A stretch of 5,178 nt of DNA, from assembly GCA_046542915.1 (NCBI GenBank), contig JBKHAI010000043.1:1-5178 (forward strand), in the 5' to 3' direction. The stretch comes from SKVL01 sp046542915. Lineage in GTDB: Bacteria; Patescibacteriota; Minisyncoccia; Phycocordibacterales; CSBR16-193. The notes beneath the pieces were generated by a model. It ran no database searches, was not told the origin of the DNA, and saw nothing but the letters and a program-made list of their open reading frames with translations. A program made the position numbers and the translations under genes. Below are positions 1-5,172 of the stretch, in pieces; position 1 is the stretch's first letter, and each line of letters begins with the position of its first letter.

Positions 1-247
1 CATCGCGATGGTGATCGTCGCGATGATATCTACTGCTGTAGGCTTTATCATGCTCGTTGCCGAGCATGTAGCCCATGGTGCCTCCAATGAGAGCACCAGT
101 TACCGCATCGCGGTCGGAGTCGCCCCAGGCCTTTCCGGCGACTGCTCCGAGAGCAGCGCCTTGGAAGGCGCTATGCTGGGCGTGGTTGGCACAACCACTT
201 ACAAAAAAACCTACCACTAAAATGGTTAATATAGTCAGCTTATTCAT
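1..247 (-). CDS. Glycine-zipper lipoprotein, N-terminal part (runs off left edge)
   Basis: The minus strand is open from an ATG at 247 to the window edge, giving 82 residues with no stop. The N-terminus is a lipoprotein signal: MNK, a hydrophobic stretch (residues 4-16), then V16-S17-G18-C19, a good lipobox with Cys19 as the predicted lipidated residue. Residue +2 is Ala, which in a Lol-type system would mean outer-membrane sorting. The mature part has two glycine-zipper stretches: G30/G34/G38 and G51/G55/G59/G63, separated by a charged turn (D43-D47). This matches small Gly-zipper (YMGG or 2TM-type) envelope proteins. The visible end is rich in His, Asp and Arg (residues 74-82), with a 15-base period in the DNA (TCGCGATG at 3-10 and 18-25), so a repetitive tail may continue outside. 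The start is fixed by a perfect AGGAGG five bases upstream. GC is about 55% over bases 1-240, higher than the neighbours. Family type is fairly sure; exact function is unknown. Confidence 0.82.
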   Translation of the reverse strand, partial: MNKLTILTILVVGFFVSGCANHAQHSAFQGAALGAVAGKAWGDSDRDAVTGALIGGTMGYMLGNEHDKAYSSRYHRDDHHRD

Positions 248-252
248 AAAAA

Positions 253-258
253 CCTCCT
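253..258 (-). promoter_or_regulatory. Strong Shine-Dalgarno site of the lipoprotein gene
   Basis: On the minus strand this reads AGGAGG, followed by five T residues and the ATG at 247. It is a consensus ribosome binding site at normal spacing and decides the lipoprotein start. It is the only clear Shine-Dalgarno sequence before any gene in this window. Confidence 0.85.
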
Positions 259-262
259 CTCT

Positions 263-276
263 TTTTAAATTTAAAA
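263..276. repeat. AT-only perfect palindrome in the lipoprotein 5' leader
   Basis: TTTTAAATTTAAAA is a perfect 14-base palindrome. It lies between the predicted transcription start (about 286) and the AGGAGG site of the lipoprotein mRNA. It could form a weak, easily melted hairpin or simply be AT-rich upstream sequence. Function is not shown. Confidence 0.35.
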
Positions 277-292
277 GTTCGTATCTTAATAA

Positions 293-321
293 ATACTACA
301 AAGAATTTGATAATTTGTCAA
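293..321 (-). promoter_or_regulatory. Sigma-70-type promoter of the lipoprotein gene
   Basis: Read on the minus strand, a perfect -35 hexamer TTGACA (321 to 316) is followed by a 17-base spacer and a -10 hexamer TAGTAT (298 to 293), which matches TATAAT at four of six positions. The predicted transcription start is near 286, giving a leader of about 39 bases with the AGGAGG site. The spacing is optimal, so this should be a strong housekeeping promoter. Confidence 0.8.
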
Positions 322-334
322 CGATTTAGATCGT
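321..334. repeat. Inverted repeat at the lipoprotein -35 element (possible operator)
   Basis: ACGAT-ttag-ATCGT is an inverted repeat with 5-base arms and a 4-base centre. It abuts and overlaps by one base the -35 box of the minus-strand promoter, a usual place for an activator or repressor site. The arms are short, so chance is possible. Confidence 0.3.
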
Positions 335-366
335 CAAAAGAAATAAAAAGAGCGGTAAATTACGAT

Positions 367-381
367 CCCTGAAATTTAGGG
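367..381. repeat. Near-perfect 15-base palindrome upstream of nfo (possible operator)
   Basis: CCCTGAAATTTAGGG pairs at every symmetric position (one as G:T if read as RNA) around a central base. It lies just upstream of the extended -10 of nfo and covers the weak -35-like CTGAAA (369-374), so a bound protein would control nfo transcription. Its regulator is not identifiable from the sequence. Confidence 0.35.
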
Positions 382-388
382 CACTTTG

Positions 389-397
389 TGTTAAAAT
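389..397 (+). promoter_or_regulatory. Extended -10 promoter of nfo, leaderless spacing
   Basis: TGT-TAAAAT is an extended -10 element. A CTGAAA match to the -35 consensus (four of six) lies 17 bases upstream at 369-374. Exactly six bases separate the hexamer from the ATG at 404, so transcription would begin at or next to the start codon. An in-frame TAA (392-394) sits inside the hexamer and rules out an upstream translation start. Confidence 0.65.
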
Positions 398-403
398 CAT
401 CAT

Positions 404-1279
404 ATGAAGATAGGCGCTCATGTGTCAATTGCCGGAGGATATTCCGAGGCGGTCAAAAGAATTGCCAATATGGGTGGCAACTGTATGCAAATATTTTCCA
501 CTTCCCCCAGAGGCTGGAAACCGGCCGATCCCGATCAAGAAGAGAAGTTGAAATTCAAAGAAGTGGTAGAAGAGTATTCCGTCTTTCCGAATTATTTCCA
601 CGCAACTTATCTTATCAATCTTGCCGGCTCCGAAGAGATACAGAAAAGATCAGTAACGGCTCTTAAAGCCGAACTTCAGACTGCCGGAGATCTGGGAATA
701 AGCGGTAGTATTATTCATTTAGGTTCTTTCAAGAATAAGAATAAAAGAGTTGAAGATCGGTCCTTTTCTTTTGATGATAACGAAGCTTTTTCTTATAATG
801 AACTTTTTACCAATATTAAAGAGATACTAAAGGATACCCCGAAAGAGACCTTTTTTATAATAGAGAATATGGGAACGAGAAAGATCGGTCTGAGTCTGGA
901 AGAGATCGGTTATATTGTCGAGAATTTAAACGACAAAAGAGTCAGAGTTTGTTTGGACACTTGTCATCTCCATGCCGCCGGTTATGATCTTTCTACTGAA
1001 GAGAACTTGAATGAATTTTTAAAGCGTTTTGATGAGTTGATCGGCCTTTCATTACTTGAGGTGGTTCACATAAACGATAGCCGTGATGAGTTGGGTTCCT
1101 TGCGTGATCGGCATGAAAATATCGGCGAAGGAAATATTCCGGAAAGTGTCTTTTCTCTTTTATTGAAAAATGAAAAGACCGCCGGTCTTCCTTTTATAAC
1201 CGAGGCTCCCGGCTTTGACGGCAGGGGGCCCGATAAAGAAAACATTGACCGGATCAAAAAACTGGCGGGCGTCAGTTAA
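404..1279 (+). CDS. nfo: Endonuclease IV (AP endonuclease, family 2)
   Basis: Encodes a 291-residue TIM-barrel enzyme of the Nfo/Apn1 family. It cleaves DNA on the 5' side of abasic sites and removes 3'-blocking groups in base excision repair, in the cytoplasm. The length is normal for the family (E. coli Nfo is 285). All nine zinc ligands can be placed by motif: H66 (HATYL), H105 (IIHLG), E154 (IENMG), D185 and H188 (LDTCH), H222 (VHIND), D235 and H237 (DRH), and E267 (TEAPG). The N-terminus (MKIGAHVS with the following GG) is typical. The ATG at 404 is the only possible start, because an in-frame TAA lies four codons upstream and no ATG, GTG or TTG lies between. There is no Shine-Dalgarno sequence; the extended -10 lies six bases before the ATG. 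The stop is 37 bases before the helicase start, suggesting a shared transcript. No defect is seen; it should be active. Confidence 0.96.
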   Translation: MKIGAHVSIAGGYSEAVKRIANMGGNCMQIFSTSPRGWKPADPDQEEKLKFKEVVEEYSVFPNYFHATYLINLAGSEEIQKRSVTALKAELQTAGDLGISGSIIHLGSFKNKNKRVEDRSFSFDDNEAFSYNELFTNIKEILKDTPKETFFIIENMGTRKIGLSLEEIGYIVENLNDKRVRVCLDTCHLHAAGYDLSTEENLNEFLKRFDELIGLSLLEVVHINDSRDELGSLRDRHENIGEGNIPESVFSLLLKNEKTAGLPFITEAPGFDGRGPDKENIDRIKKLAGVS

Positions 1280-1316
1280 GAACTCATTGGTTTGTGTAGA
1301 GTTATCTTATCTTATT

Positions 1317-2981
1317 ATGAAACAAAACGAAGCACTGGAAATATTAAAAACCGGTAAAAACGTCTTTCTAACCGGTGAGCCCGGCTCCGGTAAGACCCAT
1401 ACCATTAAAAGCTATGTCTCTTATCTCAAAAAGAAGGGGGTGGAGCCGGCGGTAACCGCTTCTACCGGAATTGCCGCAACTCATATTGAAGGGCATACCA
1501 TTCATTCTTGGAGTGGTATAGGTATCAAGAATGAACTTTCTCCATATGAACTGGAGTCGTTGCATGAAAAGAAGCAGTTGGTCAAAAGAGTTAATGGTAC
1601 CGGAGTTTTGATCATTGATGAGATCTCTATGCTTGATGGAGTGGCTCTTAATAGTGTGGATCGGGTCTTGAGATCCTTGAGAAGGAAACCGGAACCCTTT
1701 GGAGGAATGCAGGTCGTTTTCTCCGGTGATTTTTTTCAGTTGCCGCCGATATCTTCAGACGGCGAAGCCAGGTTTGCCTTCGGTTCCCCGGCTTGGCGGG
1801 AGCTCAAGCCTTTAACTTGCTATATTGAAGAGCAATACCGGCAGACCGACAATGATATGCGTAATGTCTTGAAAGCACTACGAAGTGGGTTTATAGAAGA
1901 TGAGCATATCCAGCTATTGAATACCAGGATCTGTAATAGTTGTGAGGAACTGCCCGCGACCGCGACTAAAATGTACTCGCATAATGCCGATGTTGACCGA
2001 ATAAATAAAGAGGAGTTGGATAAACTATCCGGTAAGGAGGAGATCTTTGATATGGAGTCCAAGGGGAGATCTGCTTTGGTGGAGAAGATAAAGAAAGGAT
2101 GCCTTTCACCGGAGAGGTTGGTCTTGAAAGAAGGGGCGGTTGTGATGTGCACGAAGAATAATTTTGAAAAGGGTTTCGTCAACGGAACTTTAGGGGTAGT
2201 TAAGTATTTTGAAAGACGAACCCGTTATCCGGTGATAGAGACGGATAAAGGGAGAACCATCTCAATTCCTGAGATGGACTGGCAGATAGAAGAGGACGGA
2301 AAGGTTCTGGCCAAGGTTACTCAGATACCTTTAAGGCTGGCTTGGGCCATTACGGTCCACAAAAGCCAGGGGGTTAGTTTGGATTCGGCTGTCGTTGATC
2401 TGTCTCGTTCTTTTGAGTACGGGCAGGGTTATGTGGCTCTTTCCAGAGTGAGGACCTTAGACGGCCTTTTTTGCCTGGGATTAAACGACCGTGCCTTGCA
2501 AGTACATCCGGAGATCGCCGGAATGGATAGGAAGTTCAGAAGGCACAGTGACGCGGTCAGAAAGAAGTTTCTTTCTATAGAAAAAGGTAAGACGGAAAAA
2601 ATGAGGATCAATTTTTTGAGATCACTAGGGGGAGATGATGAAAAGACCTTCACGGCGAAAACTAAAAAAGAAAGTACTTATGATAAAACCGCTGCTTTGG
2701 TAGCGGAAGCTAACAGTTTGAAAGAGTTGGCTCAAAAAAGAGATCTTACGGTCTCAACCATATTGAGGCATTTAGAGCAGTTACTGGCGGAGAAGAAAAT
2801 AGAAAAGGAAGATATTCTAAAGTTCTGGACGTCTTTAGGAAGGTCGGAAAAGGATCTGGAAAAGGTTCATGGTGCCTTTACCTCCGAAGGAGAGACCGTT
2901 TTCCTGAAACCGGCATTTAGGAAACTGAAAGGCAAGTTCAGTTTTGAAGAGCTGCAATTGGCAAAAGCACTGCTATATTAG
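1317..2981 (+). CDS. PIF1/RecD2-like superfamily 1B DNA helicase with C-terminal winged-helix domain
   Basis: Encodes 554 residues. Helicase motifs appear in order: Walker A GEPGSGKT (20-27), motif Ia TASTGIAA (47-54), Walker B DEISM (101-105), motif III GDFFQLPP (137-144), the EEQYRQ segment (171-176), a UvrD_C_2-type motif near 342-352 (AWAITVHKSQG) and motif VI YVALSRVRT (372-380). This set is that of PIF1-like helicases, 5'-to-3' motors that clear G-quadruplexes, R-loops or stalled replication structures. Residues about 455-535 look like the helicase-associated helix-turn-helix (HTH_40-like): SLKELAQKRDL then TVSTILRHL, probably binding DNA. The frame is open back to 1215 inside nfo, but the ATG at 1317 is chosen because MKQNEALEIL is the usual beginning of this family and an upstream start would overlap nfo. 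No Shine-Dalgarno sequence is present; only a weak TATCTT lies eight bases before the ATG. Placement behind nfo fits DNA repair. Family is secure; the exact substrate is unknown. Confidence 0.92.
   Translation: MKQNEALEILKTGKNVFLTGEPGSGKTHTIKSYVSYLKKKGVEPAVTASTGIAATHIEGHTIHSWSGIGIKNELSPYELESLHEKKQLVKRVNGTGVLIIDEISMLDGVALNSVDRVLRSLRRKPEPFGGMQVVFSGDFFQLPPISSDGEARFAFGSPAWRELKPLTCYIEEQYRQTDNDMRNVLKALRSGFIEDEHIQLLNTRICNSCEELPATATKMYSHNADVDRINKEELDKLSGKEEIFDMESKGRSALVEKIKKGCLSPERLVLKEGAVVMCTKNNFEKGFVNGTLGVVKYFERRTRYPVIETDKGRTISIPEMDWQIEEDGKVLAKVTQIPLRLAWAITVHKSQGVSLDSAVVDLSRSFEYGQGYVALSRVRTLDGLFCLGLNDRALQVHPEIAGMDRKFRRHSDAVRKKFLSIEKGKTEKMRINFLRSLGGDDEKTFTAKTKKESTYDKTAALVAEANSLKELAQKRDLTVSTILRHLEQLLAEKKIEKEDILKFWTSLGRSEKDLEKVHGAFTSEGETVFLKPAFRKLKGKFSFEELQLAKALLY
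2971..2979 (+). promoter_or_regulatory. Extended -10 promoter of the CAP gene, overlapping the helicase stop codon
   Basis: TGC-TATATT lies at the end of the helicase gene, and its last T is the first base of the helicase TAG stop. Six bases separate it from the ATG at 2986, the same geometry as at nfo and the 3999 gene. No good -35 box lies at 15-19 bases. Because part of it is constrained by coding, evidence from this site alone is moderate. Confidence 0.5.
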
Positions 2982-2985
2982 TCTT

Positions 2986-3963
2986 ATGGGAAAAAATTTC
3001 GGATCAAATTTATCCATTTTTATCTTGTCTGCCGCCGTTGTAGGGGCGTGCCTTTTGATAGTAATATTTTATTTGGATATCTCTTGGGAGGATAGTGGTG
3101 TTAATGTTACTTCTTCGGATACAGAAGAGGAGCTAGATCAGGAAGAAGATACCACTCGGGATATAGAAGAGGATGAAGGCGTTGAAGATGTCTCTGATGA
3201 TATAAGATCTCCGGAAGAAGAGATCAAAAAAGAAGAAGGTGAGGTTTCAGTTTCAGAACCCCTGGAGGTAAATCGGTCTTATTCCGGTCCTGAGAGTGAA
3301 CTTACCGCCTTGGGTATCATTCATTTTTCTAACGAGGAAAGACGAAAAGAAGAACTAGCTGATCTGTCTTTTAATGCCAAGTTGACATCAGCGGCCGAGA
3401 AAAAACTCCAAGATATGTTCCAAAGACAATATTTTGCACATAACGATCCCGAAGGTGGAATGGGAGCTTCTCGGCTGGCCGAGATGGTAGATTACGATTA
3501 CATACTGATCGGAGAGAATCTGGCTATGGGGGATTTTAAAGACGATCAGGATGTTGTTGGAGCGTGGATGGATAGCCCCGGACATAGGATGAACATAATG
3601 AAAAAAGGATATACGGAAATAGGTGTTGCGGCGAAGAAAGGAGTTTATCAAGACAGGGAAGTTTGGATGGCTGTTCAGATATTCGGAACTCCTGTTTCCG
3701 AATGCCCGTCACCGGACGAGGGGTTAAAGGAGGAAGTGGAAGAAAATGAGGAAGTGCTTAAAGGCCTGCAAACAGAGATGCGAAGTATTTTGGAGCTCTT
3801 AGAGAATGAAGAGTATTCGGGACGGGACGAATATAATGATCTAGTAGATGCTTATGATCTTTTGGTAGAAGATCATAATCAACTTGCTGAGGAGACCGCG
3901 GAACTCGTGGAAGAGTACAATGGACAAGCTGAGAAGTTTCGAGAATGCCAGGAAAAGTTTTAG
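2986..3963 (+). CDS. Membrane-anchored CAP/SCP-domain protein with acidic stalk and C-terminal coiled coil
   Basis: Encodes 325 residues in four parts. (1) One hydrophobic helix at about 9-30 with no clear cleavage site, predicted to be an uncleaved membrane anchor. (2) A very acidic linker: 23 of residues 45-86 are Asp or Glu. (3) A CAP/SCP (YkwD-like) domain at about 107-235, with YFAHNDP (H152), GENLA (E177), WMDSPGHRMNIM (H200) and the closing VQIFG. (4) A C-terminal coiled coil at about 245-325 that includes six tandem heptads (282-323). CAP domains are extracellular folds binding lipids, glycans or proteins in different families; bacterial members have no single known activity. The ATG at 2986 is preferred over in-frame 2944 because the latter lies inside the helicase gene, while 2986 is close to the membrane helix and six bases after an extended -10. 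Only four bases separate it from the helicase. Cysteines 240 and 321 flank the coiled coil and could form a disulfide. Domain call is secure; role is unknown. Confidence 0.9.
   Translation: MGKNFGSNLSIFILSAAVVGACLLIVIFYLDISWEDSGVNVTSSDTEEELDQEEDTTRDIEEDEGVEDVSDDIRSPEEEIKKEEGEVSVSEPLEVNRSYSGPESELTALGIIHFSNEERRKEELADLSFNAKLTSAAEKKLQDMFQRQYFAHNDPEGGMGASRLAEMVDYDYILIGENLAMGDFKDDQDVVGAWMDSPGHRMNIMKKGYTEIGVAAKKGVYQDREVWMAVQIFGTPVSECPSPDEGLKEEVEENEEVLKGLQTEMRSILELLENEEYSGRDEYNDLVDAYDLLVEDHNQLAEETAELVEEYNGQAEKFRECQEKF
3829..3954 (+). repeat. Six tandem 21-base units encoding a 7-residue coiled-coil repeat
   Basis: Residues 282-323 of the CAP protein divide exactly into six heptads: EYNDLVD, AYDLLVE, DHNQLAE, ETAELVE, EYNGQAE, KFRECQE. 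Position 2 is mostly aromatic or His (Y, Y, H, T, Y, F), position 5 is Leu in the first four, position 6 is usually Val or Ala, and position 7 is always acidic. The DNA units have diverged but keep the register, which suggests old tandem duplication or strong heptad constraint. Confidence 0.7.
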
Positions 3964-3983
3964 TTTTTTCTGAATAAGATCTT

Positions 3984-3992
3984 TGTTATAAT
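3984..3992 (+). promoter_or_regulatory. Consensus extended -10 promoter of the 3999 gene, leaderless spacing
   Basis: TGT-TATAAT is a perfect extended -10 in the 35-base gap after the CAP gene. Six bases later comes the ATG at 3999, so the predicted transcript starts at or next to the start codon. No convincing -35 box is seen, which is usual for extended -10 promoters. The in-frame TAA at 3993-3995 fixes the translation start. Confidence 0.7.
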
Positions 3993-3998
3993 TAAAAT

Positions 3999-4670
3999 AT
4001 GAAAGAAGCAAAAATAAACAAGAAATTAATACTAATGACCCTCTTTTTTTTCCTGCTGTTGTTAGCGGTCATATTGCCGGTCTTTCTTTTGGATCCGGAA
4101 GAGGATGATGAGTCTTTGGTCATTGAAGACAGGGAAGACTGGAAGGTTTATGAAAATGAGGAATTTTCTTTTTCTCTGGAGTACCCGCCGGACTGGCAGG
4201 TAGTGGAAGTCACTGATCATCCTTTGGTTCCTTCGTTCCATTTTTTGCCACCGGAGGTGGACGAAGGTGAGGTCTCGGAAGGATTAACGCACCACTCTGA
4301 TCTTGCTAATGTTTCGGTTTTTCCGGAAGGGTATCCAACTGAAGGTATTTTTAGCCAATCAAGAGATACTTCTGTTTCTTTTTCCGAAGAAACAAATGAA
4401 GCTGAAGAGTACTATCTTGTAAACGGAGAAGTTTGGGGTATTATGGCCGATCTCTCCGATGAACCGGAGGGTTGGAGTGAACACGGATTTATTTGGTCCA
4501 GAATGCCGATAGTTGATCATGAGACGCTTTGTTTTGACGATGAAGAAGAGATCAGCAAAGAGGAGTGTGATCCGATCTTGGGTCATCAGATAAAGCACAA
4601 AGGTTCGGTTGATCCTTTTGATGTTCTTGTCCAGAAAGAGATACTCCAGTCTTTTAAATTCATTGAATAA
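3999..4670 (+). CDS. Membrane-anchored acidic protein of unknown function
   Basis: Encodes 223 residues. The N-terminus is positively charged (K2, K5, K8, K9) and followed by a strongly hydrophobic segment at about 10-31 (LMTLFFFLLLLAVILP), so it is predicted to be anchored with the rest outside the membrane; no lipobox is visible. A short acidic stretch (32-47) leads to a globular part that begins with WKVYENEEFSFSLEYPPDW (48-66). This 'Y-N-x-E-x-x-F-S-x-x-YPxxW' pattern recurs at the start of PsbP-like and other small exported domains, and I recall it as common in Patescibacteria; beyond that I do not recognise the family. Residues C178 and C190 flank an acidic loop and could form a disulfide. 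The C-terminus (IL-SFKF) is typical of this domain type. The start is fixed by an in-frame TAA at 3993-3995. The gene is 35 bases after the CAP gene and 4 before the phosphoesterase gene. A surface role beside the CAP protein is inferred. Confidence 0.78.
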   Translation: MKEAKINKKLILMTLFFFLLLLAVILPVFLLDPEEDDESLVIEDREDWKVYENEEFSFSLEYPPDWQVVEVTDHPLVPSFHFLPPEVDEGEVSEGLTHHSDLANVSVFPEGYPTEGIFSQSRDTSVSFSEETNEAEEYYLVNGEVWGIMADLSDEPEGWSEHGFIWSRMPIVDHETLCFDDEEEISKEECDPILGHQIKHKGSVDPFDVLVQKEILQSFKFIE

Positions 4671-4674
4671 ATTT

Positions 4675-5172
4675 ATGAAAGTGGCTGTTTTTTCCGACAC
4701 TCACGATAATTTTCAATTAATAGAGAAGGCAATAGAAAAGGCCAAAAAAGAAAAGGCCGAGGTTTTAATACATTGTGGAGATGTTTGTTCTCCGGCCGCT
4801 TTATTTCATATCTCAGATCTTTGGGAGGGTGATATACATTACTCTTTCGGTAATGTCGATGGAGACAAATTTACAATGCTTCAAAAAGGTAAGGAAGATC
4901 CTTCCATTCATTTTTATAGCGAGGATCTCGGTTCGCTGGAACTTGGTGGTAAAAGAATAGCTTTTCAACACTATCCCGAGATATCACTTCGTCTAGCTGA
5001 AAGTGGCGCTTATGATGTCGTCTTTTATGGGCATGACCATAAGAGATATCAAGAATACATTGGAGAGACTCTTTTAGCTAATCCCGGAAACCTTTGCGGC
5101 ATAAAACATCCGCCGTCTTTCGGGATCTATAACACTGAGACGAACAAAATAAAGCATATAGATATGGGGTAA
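4675..5172 (+). CDS. YfcE/MJ0936-type metallophosphoesterase
   Basis: Encodes 165 residues, a normal length for small calcineurin-like phosphoesterases of the YfcE family, which hydrolyse phosphodiesters using two metal ions (Mn or Ni in studied members) in the cytoplasm. Metal-binding motifs are in order: SDTHDN with D8 and H10, HCGDV with D36, FGNVDGD with N60, QHYP with H99, and GHDH with H120 and H122. NPGN (136-139) is the usual motif following. The third-region motif is QHYP instead of the more frequent T-H-G, but the metal ligand His is kept, so activity is expected. The frame is open further upstream, but the ATG at 4675 is chosen because the family begins directly with the first beta strand (MKVAVFSDTH). 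It lies four bases after the stop of the previous gene with no Shine-Dalgarno sequence and no clear extended -10, so translation may depend on re-initiation. The physiological substrate is unknown. The six bases after the stop show nothing. Confidence 0.93.
   Translation: MKVAVFSDTHDNFQLIEKAIEKAKKEKAEVLIHCGDVCSPAALFHISDLWEGDIHYSFGNVDGDKFTMLQKGKEDPSIHFYSEDLGSLELGGKRIAFQHYPEISLRLAESGAYDVVFYGHDHKRYQEYIGETLLANPGNLCGIKHPPSFGIYNTETNKIKHIDMG

Noticed and set aside
8..329. Two overlapping plus-strand open frames of 70 and 84 codons at the left edge
   Set aside because: They lie opposite the lipoprotein gene, have no promoter or ribosome site, and encode no recognisable features, while the minus strand has a lipobox, glycine zippers, a ribosome site and a promoter.
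1303..1308. TATCTT as a -10 element for the helicase gene
   Set aside because: It lacks the TGn extension, lies eight instead of six bases before the ATG, and sits in a TTATC repeat; too weak to annotate.
1820..2182. Minus-strand open frame of 120 codons inside the helicase gene
   Set aside because: It is fully antisense to conserved helicase sequence, Ser/Leu-rich and without family features or start signals.
3040..3051. Possible lipobox V19-G20-A21-C22 in the CAP protein
   Set aside because: The hydrophobic segment continues about eight residues after Cys22, so it fits a membrane anchor better than a cleaved lipoprotein signal.
3943..3970. Possible terminator: AAAAGTTTTAGTTTTTT at the CAP gene end
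   Set aside because: There is a run of T but only an A/T stem without GC pairs, partly coding; a stable hairpin is not formed.
4663..4668. TTGAAT six bases before the phosphoesterase ATG as another leaderless promoter
   Set aside because: It matches TATAAT at only four positions, without TGn, and contains the end of the preceding gene; the four-base gap makes translation coupling as likely.
4359..4700. Minus-strand open frame of 113 codons across the 3999 gene and the start of the phosphoesterase gene
   Set aside because: It is antisense to a gene with a fixed start and a membrane helix, and shows no domain or ribosome site.
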